This document shows, piece after piece, positions 1 to 6,887 of a stretch of DNA of 39,272 nt (position 1 is the stretch's first letter; each line of letters opens with the position of its first letter). The notes under the pieces are model-generated. The model ran no database searches. It was not told the origin of the DNA and worked only from the letters and a program-made list of their open reading frames with translations. The position numbers were made by a program, and so were the translations under genes. Source of the stretch: Lachnospiraceae bacterium (GTDB lineage: Bacteria > Bacillota > Clostridia > Lachnospirales > Lachnospiraceae). The DNA is taken from the NCBI GenBank assembly GCA_017551665.1, contig JAFZLB010000058.1, forward strand, positions 1 to 39,272, in the 5' to 3' direction.

Positions 1-945
1 GACGGAAAAGTGATTTATCATACACTGGACAGCCCCACCGATTTATATGCTTATGATTTAAAAAACGACGATATCCTGGAACTTGGAAGCATACCGGATT
101 ATTTAATGAATAGCTATAGTGCAGTGAATATTGGCGGAAAGCTGTATACATATTTCGCTGTTTCTGATGACGGCGTAATGAGAAATGATCTATATGAAAT
201 TGATGTTGCAAAACACACCATCTCTCCGCGCGTATCGAATCAAGACGTTGCTCCCATTATTTATCTCTTTGAAATTCCAAGTGGAGTATTACAGCTTAAG
301 ACACCCAAAAAGGACGCCGGGCAAACTTATTTTGAGATATTTGAGCCGCAAACTGGCGAAACACATGTTGTACTTGTGGCACAGGAGAGAGAAGTATTTG
401 TATTAGCGGCAACTACGGATGATTCTTTATTTGTTCTTTCCGCAAATGAAGTTACAGAGGAGGAGTATGAATTTTTGTTAAAAAGGTTCGATTTGAATAC
501 CTTTCAATTACTGGATACGATTGATCTCGAAGAAATTCATTCATACATGATTCGCGCACGTATCGGGCGAATGGAGATATTCGGAGATCTCATCTACTTC
601 ATGAATTATTCGGATGAGGCAGTGGTTATCAGAATAAGCGATAACGATGTTATTCCTGTTTTGGAAGAAAAAGATATAGGATGCGCATGGAATCGGAAGA
701 ATGAAACATATGATAATGAAGGAGTATTCTTTGTCAGGAATACAGATGAGTGTTTTATTCTAAATTCCGAGACGGGGGAACGAACATACATTGAAACCGA
801 ATTAGAAAAAGGATACGGTATCAAAAGTATTTTTATCGATGGCGATGAAATACTGTTATATACCGTTAAGCCGAGTAACAACAAATTGGTTGGCGATAAG
901 GTTAAGATGTATCTCGTGGATTATCTTGATTTTGTTCATGATTGA
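1..945 (+). CDS. Beta-propeller-like protein, 5'-truncated by window edge
   Basis: The reading frame is open from base 1 to a TGA at 943-945, so the true start probably lies upstream; the GTG at 10 lacks a visible ribosome binding site. About 314 residues are present. Repeating strand-rich units contain phrases such as DLYAYDLKNDD, DLYEIDVAKHT, EIFEPQTGETH and FILNSETGERT, which is the pattern of beta-propeller blades (DUF5050/TolB-like). No enzyme motif or membrane segment is visible in this part. By analogy with other propeller proteins next to secreted proteins it may be an extracytoplasmic binding or sensor domain, but the N-terminus that would show a signal peptide is missing. Base composition is AT-rich compared with the genes after 4.7 kb. 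A terminator follows directly. Confidence 0.55.
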   Translation, partial: DGKVIYHTLDSPTDLYAYDLKNDDILELGSIPDYLMNSYSAVNIGGKLYTYFAVSDDGVMRNDLYEIDVAKHTISPRVSNQDVAPIIYLFEIPSGVLQLKTPKKDAGQTYFEIFEPQTGETHVVLVAQEREVFVLAATTDDSLFVLSANEVTEEEYEFLLKRFDLNTFQLLDTIDLEEIHSYMIRARIGRMEIFGDLIYFMNYSDEAVVIRISDNDVIPVLEEKDIGCAWNRKNETYDNEGVFFVRNTDECFILNSETGERTYIETELEKGYGIKSIFIDGDEILLYTVKPSNNKLVGDKVKMYLVDYLDFVHD

Positions 946-958
946 CAGCTTTATATAT

Positions 959-995
959 CCCCGCCATACCAGATACAAGGCGGGGAATTTCTTTC
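959..995 (+). terminator. Rho-independent terminator
   Basis: A 7-bp stem CCCCGCC (959-965) and GGCGGGG (979-985) with a 13-nt loop is followed by AATTTCTTTC. It ends the propeller gene transcript and separates it from the secreted-protein genes. Confidence 0.75.
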
Positions 996-1105
996 GGAAA
1001 ACGAAGTTTCTAAAACTTTTCTAAATCCCGTTACAAAACGGCGGGTTCGCGCATTAGTAGTATGTAATCGAAAACACAACTCAAAATACGAGGAGGCTAC
1101 CAGTT

Positions 1106-1528
1106 ATGCTCAAAAAGATTCTGCTAGTTTGTTTTGTTTCTGTTCTTTTTATGAGTCAGTCCATCCATGCCGATGCGACGACGGTGACGCCGGAATGTGG
1201 ACAAACAACAATTTCAAACGAGACAGGGAACAGGTGGAGCGACACCCAGTATTACAGTATCCATGTATCTTCCAGCGGAAATACTATTACATCTTTGCTA
1301 AGCGTAGTAGCATATAACACAAATACGTCGATCAGTGGCATGATGTATTTGGAGAGATATGACGGGGGAACATGGAAATGCGTGAAGTTTTGGGCTATAT
1401 CCGGAAAGGGGAAAGTCTCTATATCCAAAACATATAACGGCACAAACGGGAAAAAATACAGAGCCAGGTTCGTTATAAGAGTAGGTTCTGACAATATCAG
1501 CGATACATCAAATGAAATTACGCTGTGA
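1106..1528 (+). CDS. Small secreted beta-sandwich-like protein
   Basis: A 140-residue protein starting at an ATG preceded by the RBS GAGGAGG (about 1091-1097). Residues 1-24 form a typical signal peptide (KK, a hydrophobic core, then a cleavage site near HADA). The mature part of about 115 residues is rich in Ser, Thr, Asn and alternating hydrophobic residues. It contains MYLERYDGGTWKCVKFW and a KVSISKTYNG segment, which resembles a widespread group of small clostridial exported proteins with predicted beta-sandwich folds. There are two Cys residues in the mature region (C31 area and the one in TWKC), so a disulfide is possible. No catalytic motif was recognised and the function is unknown. 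It may be co-transcribed with the next two genes, which also encode exported proteins. Confidence 0.7.
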   Translation: MLKKILLVCFVSVLFMSQSIHADATTVTPECGQTTISNETGNRWSDTQYYSIHVSSSGNTITSLLSVVAYNTNTSISGMMYLERYDGGTWKCVKFWAISGKGKVSISKTYNGTNGKKYRARFVIRVGSDNISDTSNEITL

Positions 1529-1590
1529 TACAATCAGATGTATTCGCGACCTTTTGTTCTTAACCGCATTTGTAGGTAAAGGAGGGTAAG

Positions 1591-2124
1591 ATGAGTGTTT
1601 TAAGAGTAAAGACAATAAAAAGGGTTGTGGCGCTGTTATTACTCAGCGTTATACTTTCTATCATACCAACAAAAAACGTTTTTGCCAGCGGCACACTATC
1701 TGTCAGACAAGAAAACATAACCTATTTGTTTATTGTTCCCGGTGGCGGATTTAGCAGCTGTGTGCTAACGGTAACTTACAGGGAGAAGTACACGACACAA
1801 GGTTCTTCTAGTATATTTAACGAAAGATATAGAACGTGTTATGGAACGAGAACATATGTCACCTCCATACCAATTATCAACTTGGAAAGTGTAACACATA
1901 GAAATGCATCGGGGGGTGTTCTTGCGTCATTCACGTCATGGGCGGCCTATCCTGCAATGTTTTCGCCAGAAATAGATTTTGGATTCTGCCAGGTTAATTT
2001 TGTGTCAAAAACATATGCAATGACAACAACAAATTTTGCATTACTGAATTACAGTGTATATTGTAGCGGTGCCATGGTGCCGACGATACCGGGCTCGCTG
2101 CAACTATCGTTAAGGACAAAATAA
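1591..2124 (+). CDS. Secreted protein of unknown function
   Basis: A 177-residue protein with the strong RBS AAAGGAGGG (about 1577-1585) before the ATG. Residues 1-32 look like a signal peptide (basic start, long Leu/Val/Ile core, cleavage near NVFA-SG). The mature protein is rich in Ser, Thr, Tyr and Val. It has four Cys residues, including SSCVLTV, RTCYGTRTY, FGFCQVNF and YCSGAM, which suggests a disulfide-stabilised beta-rich domain. No family was recognised. It lies 62 bp after the preceding small secreted protein and 12 bp before the SurA-like gene, so the three are probably one transcription unit. Low GC content matches its neighbours but not the region after 4.7 kb. Confidence 0.65.
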   Translation: MSVLRVKTIKRVVALLLLSVILSIIPTKNVFASGTLSVRQENITYLFIVPGGGFSSCVLTVTYREKYTTQGSSSIFNERYRTCYGTRTYVTSIPIINLESVTHRNASGGVLASFTSWAAYPAMFSPEIDFGFCQVNFVSKTYAMTTTNFALLNYSVYCSGAMVPTIPGSLQLSLRTK

Positions 2125-2136
2125 AGGAGAGTTACG

Positions 2137-2784
2137 ATGAAGAAAAGAATCATGATCGTATGCGCTGTTTTTTCCATATTACTGCTTGTAACAACAAAAA
2201 TTTCGTTCGGGCGGAATCATCCGTTGACGGAGTATGATCTGTTACAAAAAGAGGTAGCAAATACGTTTACGGATGAAGAACTGGATAAGGATATGTTTAT
2301 TGGCAAAGAGATCAGCATTACAAAAAGAGAGTTTTTACAGACCAGGAATATGTTTCTTGCAAACGGTTATTCCGAAGAGGAAGCCATACAGGCGACCGAA
2401 AAGGAACTGAAGGAATATAATGCACTTTGTGCGGAGGCATTGAAAAACGGGTATCAGGTTACCGACGAAGAAATTGACAGATATCTGGAAGAGTTAAAAA
2501 AGATGACAGAGACTGCCGAAAACGCGGAAGATATCAAGCAGTATATCAAAACATTCGGCAGCGAAGAAGCGTTTTGGTCGGAAATGAAAAATGTATACAG
2601 AAAACGTCGTCCGGCCGAGCTGTTTGTGAAGGACCTGGAAAAAGAGTTCGCACAAAAAAGCGGGCTTGCCCAAGGGACCGAAGCGTTTTATGAAAAATGG
2701 GAGAAGGAGTTTGAGATCATAAAGTCGAACGCCGTGAAGGCGCAGGCGTTTCAGCCTGCAGACAGCGGCGCAAAAAACGAATGA
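2137..2784 (+). CDS. Secreted SurA-N-like alpha-helical protein
   Basis: A 215-residue protein starting 12 bp after the preceding stop, with the RBS AAAGGAGAG. Residues 1-25 are a signal peptide or membrane anchor (KKR followed by a hydrophobic stretch ending near SFG). The rest is highly charged and helical, with segments such as EISITKREFLQTRNMF, YSEEEAIQATEKELKEY and YQVTDEEIDRYLEELKKM. This resembles the N-terminal chaperone region of SurA/PrsA-type foldases but there is no PPIase parvulin domain. A role in folding or holding the co-encoded exported proteins is an inference from this similarity and from gene order. It ends in front of a strong bidirectional terminator. Confidence 0.6.
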   Translation: MKKRIMIVCAVFSILLLVTTKISFGRNHPLTEYDLLQKEVANTFTDEELDKDMFIGKEISITKREFLQTRNMFLANGYSEEEAIQATEKELKEYNALCAEALKNGYQVTDEEIDRYLEELKKMTETAENAEDIKQYIKTFGSEEAFWSEMKNVYRKRRPAELFVKDLEKEFAQKSGLAQGTEAFYEKWEKEFEIIKSNAVKAQAFQPADSGAKNE

Positions 2785-2810
2785 CGGCTTTCATGGAATG
2801 AACCGTAAAA

Positions 2811-2860
2811 CAAAACCCCCGCGGTGTCCGGTTGTCAGACGCCGCGGGGTTTTTGATTTT
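2811..2860. terminator. Bidirectional terminator, left copy of a direct repeat
   Basis: A 12-bp stem pairs 2817-2828 with 2838-2849 (CCCCGCGG with CCGCGGGG at its base, one G-U pair inside). It is followed by TTTTTGATTTT on the + strand and preceded by AAAACAAAA, so it can stop transcription from both directions. Bases 2816-2870 are repeated at 4650-4705, next to the pgi stop codon. Confidence 0.85.
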
Positions 2861-2870
2861 ACCGGATTAC
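2816..2870 (+). repeat. Direct repeat, left copy (terminator plus pgi 3' end)
   Basis: 55 bp matching 4650-4705 with one base substitution (A at 2861, G at 4696) and one extra G in the right copy. The repeat ends inside the pgi coding sequence. Beyond it the left copy still reads GGCGTTCCTG, giving QERL-stop on the minus strand, where the real pgi ends QERLA-stop. The two copies flank the AlbA_2 gene. Confidence 0.85.
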
Positions 2871-2895
2871 AGGCGTTCCTGTTGGTGACATTTTT

Positions 2896-2913
2896 GGTGA
2901 CATCCATGTCACC
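2896..2913. repeat. GGTGACAT palindrome
   Basis: GGTGACAT (2896-2903) and ATGTCACC (2906-2913) form a perfect inverted repeat separated by CC. A further direct half-site, GGTGACAT, lies at 2884-2891. It sits immediately beside the duplicated pgi end, so it could be a recombinase or regulator binding site; this is inference. Confidence 0.6.
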
Positions 2914-3050
2914 AATGTTGTGTCCCAGAAAATATACAATCTGTAAAGCCTCAAATATACCCGGTAATTACCGAGGATATCAAGAAAGGCATATTTGTGT
3001 CGGTGTCAGAAATGCCGGAACTCACACCAAAGAAAGCCGTTGGAGAGTAA
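2901..3050 (+). pseudogene. Possible C-terminal gene remnant
   Basis: An open frame of 49 codons bounded by TGA (2898-2900) and TAA (3048-3050) lacks a start codon. Its second half reads like a genuine protein tail, with VKPQIYPVITEDIKKG and then FVSVSEMPELTPKKAVGE. The PQIYPVI phrase recalls part of AlbA_2 domains, as in the intact neighbour downstream (EPKIVCEIKD). It may be the leftover of an older copy or of the inserted segment's donor gene. The assignment is weak. Confidence 0.25.
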
Positions 3051-3051
3051 A

Positions 3052-3112
3052 TAGTCTACCAAAAACAGTAGACTAATCGGTAGACTAATCGGGGCTTTTA
3101 TGGTAGACTGAT
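3052..3112. repeat. GTAGAC repeat cluster upstream of AlbA_2 gene
   Basis: GTAGACTAATCG occurs twice in tandem (3068-3079 and 3080-3091), followed by GTAGACTGAT (3103-3112). An inverted TAGTCTAC lies at 3052-3059 and forms an 8-bp stem with 3068-3075 (8-nt loop). The cluster ends about 6 bp before the RBS of the AlbA_2 gene, where an operator would be expected. Confidence 0.75.
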
Positions 3113-3133
3113 TGCACGGAGGAGGTGTGGTTT

Positions 3134-4444
3134 ATGAATCTCGGTAAAGAAAACGAAACACAAGAATTCAAAGAGAGCCTTTCGCAGCTTGACAAAGGCT
3201 TAAAATCACTGGTTGCCATGCTTAACAGAAGTGGCACAGGCACAGTTTATTTTGGAGTAAAAGATAATGGCGATGTAAAGGGATTGGTTATTGGGAAAAA
3301 CACTCTTATGGATATCCGCCAGAAAATAGCAGACCTTATTGAACCGAAGATAGTATGCGAAATAAAAGATCTGATTGATGAGGAAAACAATCAGTATATC
3401 TCGGTCTCGGCAACAGGATCCGATACGCCTTATTCTTATGACGGTAGATACTATGTAAGAAGCGTATCTTCGGACGAACGTGTAACAAATAAGTTGCTGC
3501 GAAAAATGCTTGCTTCCGGTGATGCAGATTTGATAACACAAGCGACATCAGAGATTCAGGAATTGACTTTTTCCGGTATGTGTAAAGAGTTAAACCAGTC
3601 CGGAATGCATGCATCTGATACTCCACAGTTTAGGAAGAACTATGGACTATACAACGATGCAGGAAAGTTCAATATGATGGCATATCTTTTATCTGATCAA
3701 AACGCTTTGATTATTAAAACAATGCGTTTTGCAGGAACAGATAAAACGGTTGTTGACGAAAGGGCGTCTTATCAAAACCAGAGCCTTTTAGTCACTGTGA
3801 GACAAGTGTTAGACTATTTTGAATTAAGAAACGCTTCAAAAAAAGTTTCGATAAAAGGAACGAGAAAAGAAACCGCACTCTTTGACTACAGTTCGTTCCG
3901 TGAAGCCTGGATTAATGCTTGTGTACACAACGATTGGAGTGAGACACTGCCCCCTTCCGTTTATGTGTATGATGACAGAATAGAAATTGTTTCTTATGGT
4001 GGGTTGCCTTATGAACTCTCTATGGAAGGATTCTATACCGGAAGAAGCGTGCCGGTAAATGAAAAATTATTTAGAATCTTTATTGCTTGTGACTTTTCAG
4101 AGCAAAGTGGACACGGCATACCGGAAATCGTAAAAAACTATGGCAGAGATGCATTTTCTTTTGATGATGGAATGATTATTGTTACACTACCATTTAGCTT
4201 TGAACCGGACATTGTATCCATTAGAAAAGAGAAAGAGAAGAAGCGAGAAACTCTCAGGCTGACAGATAATCAAAGCAAGGTTCTAAAACACCTTATGAGT
4301 CACAGATACGATCATCTTCAAGATGTTGCAGTCGCATGTGACCTTAGTCTTGGTGGAGTAAAAAAGATTGTAGCAAAATTACAAGAAACAGAACTCATAA
4401 CGAGAGGTGGAACAAAAAAGAATCCGGAGTGGATTGTAAAATAG
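3134..4444 (+). CDS. AlbA_2/Schlafen-type ATP-binding transcriptional regulator-like protein
   Basis: The start is set at the ATG at 3134, 8 nt after GGAGGAGG (3118-3125); an in-frame GTG at 3125 overlaps that RBS and is unlikely. The 436-residue protein has three parts. The N-terminal AlbA_2 (Schlafen AlbA) domain shows ETQEFKESL and GTVYFGVKDNGDVKGL. The middle is a GHKL-like HATPase_c_4 region with REAWINACVHNDW and IEIVSYGGLP. The C-terminal winged helix (about the last 70 residues) has LTDNQSKVLKHLMSH and LSLGGVKKIVAKLQE. Proteins of this layout are common in mobile and accessory regions and are usually annotated as putative DNA-binding or helix-turn-helix regulators; the molecular role is not established. 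The gene is AT-rich and flanked by a 55-bp direct repeat. GTAGAC repeats lie just upstream. Confidence 0.8.
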   Translation: MNLGKENETQEFKESLSQLDKGLKSLVAMLNRSGTGTVYFGVKDNGDVKGLVIGKNTLMDIRQKIADLIEPKIVCEIKDLIDEENNQYISVSATGSDTPYSYDGRYYVRSVSSDERVTNKLLRKMLASGDADLITQATSEIQELTFSGMCKELNQSGMHASDTPQFRKNYGLYNDAGKFNMMAYLLSDQNALIIKTMRFAGTDKTVVDERASYQNQSLLVTVRQVLDYFELRNASKKVSIKGTRKETALFDYSSFREAWINACVHNDWSETLPPSVYVYDDRIEIVSYGGLPYELSMEGFYTGRSVPVNEKLFRIFIACDFSEQSGHGIPEIVKNYGRDAFSFDDGMIIVTLPFSFEPDIVSIRKEKEKKRETLRLTDNQSKVLKHLMSHRYDHLQDVAVACDLSLGGVKKIVAKLQETELITRGGTKKNPEWIVK

Positions 4445-4467
4445 ATTCAGTGACTGGCGCGATCAGC

Positions 4468-4566
4468 CCGGCGTTAAGCCATCCCGGCGGTAAGAAAACC
4501 GGCGCACAGGAACCCGGCGATTTCGGTCATTTTTGACCGGCGTTTTTGGGTCAAAAGTTCCCGGCG
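4468..4566. repeat. CCGGCG short-repeat region
   Basis: CCGGCG occurs six times in 99 bp (starting at 4468, 4484, 4499, 4514, 4537 and 4561), five of the units spaced about 15-24 bp. This GC-rich patch lies between the AT-rich AlbA_2 gene and the right copy of the direct repeat. No protein was recognised on either strand. It could be an insertion-element end or a REP-like sequence. Confidence 0.5.
4524..4547 (+). terminator. Probable terminator of the AlbA_2 gene
   Basis: CGGTCA (4524-4529) pairs with TGACCG (4534-4539) across a TTTT loop and is followed by GCG and TTTTT (4543-4547). The stem is short but placed correctly, 80 bp after the AlbA_2 stop codon. Confidence 0.5.
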
Positions 4567-4649
4567 TTGACATTTGATTGAAGTAGTTGGATGTGCCATG
4601 ATCTGTATAGGTGCATATCTCAATGGAAAAGACAGTGGTAATATCCATT

Positions 4650-4705
4650 CCCCCGCGGTGTCCGGTTGTCAGACGCCGCGGGGGTTTTTGATTTTGCCGG
4701 ATTAC
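4650..4705 (+). terminator. Terminator, right copy of the direct repeat
   Basis: The same CCCCGCGG/CCGCGGGG hairpin as at 2811-2860, followed on the + strand by TTTTTGATTTT. Here the bases before the hairpin are CATTC rather than AAAACAAAA. For minus-strand transcription from pgi this copy therefore lacks the T-run that the left copy offers. The repeat overlaps the pgi stop codon (4702-4704). Confidence 0.8.
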
Positions 4706-6069
4706 GCAAGTCGTTCCTGCAGCGCCTTTGTCATTTCCTCATAGCCCGGCTTCCCGAGCAGGGCAAACATGTTCTTCTTATAGCTTTCCACACCCGGCTG
4801 GTCGAAGGGGTTGACGCCCAAGAGATAGCCGGAGACGCCACAGGCAAACTCAAAGAAATAGAAGAGCTGTCCGAGGCTGTAGGCGTCCTGGGAAGGGATG
4901 TGCAGCATGAGATTCGGTGTGCCGCCGTCGGTGTGGGCTAAGATCGTGCCGTTCATCGCCTGCTTGTTGACATATTCCACGGTCTGTCCGGCGAGGTAAT
5001 TGAGCCCGTCCAGATCTTTGGCATCGTTGCCGATCACGAGGGAGCGGCGGCTCTTTTCCACGGAAAGCACCGTTTCAAAGAGGATGCGGTTGCCGTCCTG
5101 GATGAACTGCCCCATGGAATGCAGGTCTGTCGTGAAATCCACGCTGGCGGGGAAAATGCCCTTCTGGTCCTTGCCCTCGGATTCGCCGAAAAGCTGCTTC
5201 CACCATTCGGACACATTGTGCATGGTGGGCTCGTAGTTGACCAAAATTTCCACCGTCTTGCCCTTGCGCAGAAGGATGTTGCGCAAGGCCGCGTAGAGCA
5301 GCGGGCCGTTTTCCGCAAAGGCCGCGTTCAGTGCGTGCTCCCGCATTTCCTGCGCGCCCTTCATCAAAAGATCGATATCCGTGCCGGAGACGGCAATCGG
5401 CAAAAGGCCCACGGCCGTTAAGACGGAGAAGCGTCCGCCCACGTCATCCGGAACCACATAAGCGTCATAGCCCTTTTCGTCCACCTCGGTCTTTAAGGCA
5501 CCGCGCGCCTTGTCCGTCGTGGCGTAAATGCGCTTCGCCGCGGCCTCTTCCCCGTACTTGCCCACCAGAAGGTCCTTGAAGACGCGGAAGGCAATGCCGG
5601 GCTCCGTCGTGGTGCCGGATTTGGAGATGATGTTGACACTAAAATCCCGGTCCCCGATGAGATCGATCAGATCCGCCAAGTAAGAGGCACTGATGGAATT
5701 GCCGCAGAAATAGATTTCCGGCGCTTCTTTTCCGTCCGCGCCGCGATGCGCTCTCGGGACGCTGTTATAAAAGGCGCCGTGCGTAAACTCGATGGCCGCC
5801 CTTGCGCCGAGGTAAGAGCCGCCGATGCCGATGACGACAAAGACCTCGGAATCCTTTCTGATCTGCTCCGCGGCCTGTTTGATTCTGGAAAACTCTTCCT
5901 TGTCATAGTCGACGGGAAGATCAATCCAGCCGAGGAAATCGTTGCCCGCGCCATTCTTTTGTACCAGGGTCTCTTTGGCGGCAAGCACCTGCGCTTCCAT
6001 CTGCCGCACCTCTGCCTCAGAGACAAAGGACAGCGCCTTCGAGTAATCAAAACGGATCTGTTCGCTCAT
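4702..6069 (-). CDS. pgi: Glucose-6-phosphate isomerase
   Basis: Interconverts glucose 6-phosphate and fructose 6-phosphate in glycolysis and gluconeogenesis, in the cytosol. The 455-residue length fits the short bacterial PGI form. Family motifs are in order: GIGGSYLGA (about 81-89) and SGTTTEP (about 151-157) for phosphate binding, [15 protein letters not shown] (about 209-222), [10 protein letters not shown] with the likely catalytic Glu (about 295-304), and the C-terminal PGI signature [12 protein letters not shown] (about 422-433). Its start codon overlaps the mtnN stop by 4 bp (ATGA), so the two genes are translationally coupled on the minus strand. The 3' end is part of a 55-bp direct repeat whose other copy lies 1.8 kb away at 2816. 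Confidence 0.97.
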   Translation of the reverse strand: MSEQIRFDYSKALSFVSEAEVRQMEAQVLAAKETLVQKNGAGNDFLGWIDLPVDYDKEEFSRIKQAAEQIRKDSEVFVVIGIGGSYLGARAAIEFTHGAFYNSVPRAHRGADGKEAPEIYFCGNSISASYLADLIDLIGDRDFSVNIISKSGTTTEPGIAFRVFKDLLVGKYGEEAAAKRIYATTDKARGALKTEVDEKGYDAYVVPDDVGGRFSVLTAVGLLPIAVSGTDIDLLMKGAQEMREHALNAAFAENGPLLYAALRNILLRKGKTVEILVNYEPTMHNVSEWWKQLFGESEGKDQKGIFPASVDFTTDLHSMGQFIQDGNRILFETVLSVEKSRRSLVIGNDAKDLDGLNYLAGQTVEYVNKQAMNGTILAHTDGGTPNLMLHIPSQDAYSLGQLFYFFEFACGVSGYLLGVNPFDQPGVESYKKNMFALLGKPGYEEMTKALQERLA

Positions 6070-6779
6070 GCCATACTCCTTTCTGTCGTCAGCATTTTTA
6101 CTACAATGGCCGCGCAGTCATGCGCCGCCTTTTTTTCAAAGGTGGGATAATCCACGCTTCCGCTGCCGTCCGCCTTGTCCGAAATGGCGCGGACGATGCA
6201 GAAGGGAATGCCGTTCAGCCAGGATGCCTGCGCGATGGAAGCCCCTTCCATTTCGCAGCAGGAAGCCTGAAATTCGTCAATGATGCGCTGCTTTACCTGA
6301 TCATCCGCGATGAACTGATCCCCGGAGGCCACGCGCCCCGTAAAGCATCCGATATCCGGTGCCGCGGCTTTCACCGCTTCTTCGAGCAGGCCCCGCAGGG
6401 TCTCATCCGCCGCAAAAAAGGTCATGTCCAGCTGCGGGATCTCGCCCTTGGCGTAACCAAAGCCCACCGCGTCCATGTCATGCTGCACGGCGTCCGTCGA
6501 AAGCACCACGTCACCGATGTTGATCTTCGCATCCAAAGACCCCGCGACGCCGGTGTTGATGATTTTGGTTACATGGAAGACATCCGCGAGAATCTGCACG
6601 CAGACGGCGGCATTCACCTTGCCGACGCCGCTTCGGACCACGACAACCTCCTGTTTGCCGATGGTGCCGCGGTGAAAGCACATGCGGGCGAGCGTTTTTT
6701 GCTCCTGTTCCTCCATGGCGTCGATCAGAAGCGTCACTTCGCTTTCCATCGCGCCGATGATGCCGTACAATTCCGCCAT
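6066..6779 (-). CDS. mtnN: 5'-methylthioadenosine/S-adenosylhomocysteine nucleosidase
   Basis: Cleaves adenine from methylthioadenosine, S-adenosylhomocysteine and 5'-deoxyadenosine in the cytosol, which matters in cells that run many radical-SAM reactions. The 237-residue length is normal for the family. Visible family residues include Glu12 in IGAMESEV, the NTGVAGSL phosphorylase segment (about 75-82), the EMEGAS motif (about 176-181) that holds the ribose, and catalytic Asp201 in RAISDKAD. The start is supported by GGGGGG a few bases upstream on the minus strand. The stop overlaps the pgi start (ATGA). The upstream gap of about 108 bp towards the next minus-strand gene probably carries its promoter, but no clear box pair was found. 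Confidence 0.95.
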   Translation of the reverse strand: MAELYGIIGAMESEVTLLIDAMEEQEQKTLARMCFHRGTIGKQEVVVVRSGVGKVNAAVCVQILADVFHVTKIINTGVAGSLDAKINIGDVVLSTDAVQHDMDAVGFGYAKGEIPQLDMTFFAADETLRGLLEEAVKAAAPDIGCFTGRVASGDQFIADDQVKQRIIDEFQASCCEMEGASIAQASWLNGIPFCIVRAISDKADGSGSVDYPTFEKKAAHDCAAIVVKMLTTERSMA

Positions 6780-6887
6780 AGGTTTCCCCCCGATTGTTTC
6801 GATTTGTGTTATCCCTTGGAAAAACAGACCACAACAACTCTCTTATTTTATCACGTTTTTGCGGGTTCCGCCATCCCGCAGGAAGAT

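Larger units (their letters stand above)
2785..3133. other. Gene-free stretch with duplicated pgi end, remnant and repeats
   Basis: This 349-bp gap holds several elements in order: the bidirectional terminator; a minus-strand copy of the pgi tail (CAGGAACGCCTGTAA, coding QERL-stop, at about 2866-2880); the GGTGACAT palindrome (2896-2913) with an extra direct half at 2884-2891; a start-less open frame (2901-3050); and a cluster of GTAGAC repeats (3052-3112). A longer overlapping reading frame at 2798-3076 runs through the terminator and is not regarded as a gene. Confidence 0.7.

Noticed and set aside
2798..3076. 92-codon reading frame through the left terminator
   Set aside because: It runs through the terminator hairpin and the duplicated pgi tail, has no RBS and no recognisable domain.
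4463..4648. Small minus-strand reading frame across the CCGGCG repeats
   Set aside because: Arg/Pro-rich translation of a GC-rich repeat region with no RBS. A link to insertion-element ends was considered but cannot be shown from this sequence.
6843..6880. GCGGG/CCCGC hairpin near 6868-6883 as a terminator for the GSSH gene
   Set aside because: In the direction of that gene the hairpin is followed by A residues, not T, so it does not fit a rho-independent terminator on the minus strand. The T-run lies before it on the + strand.
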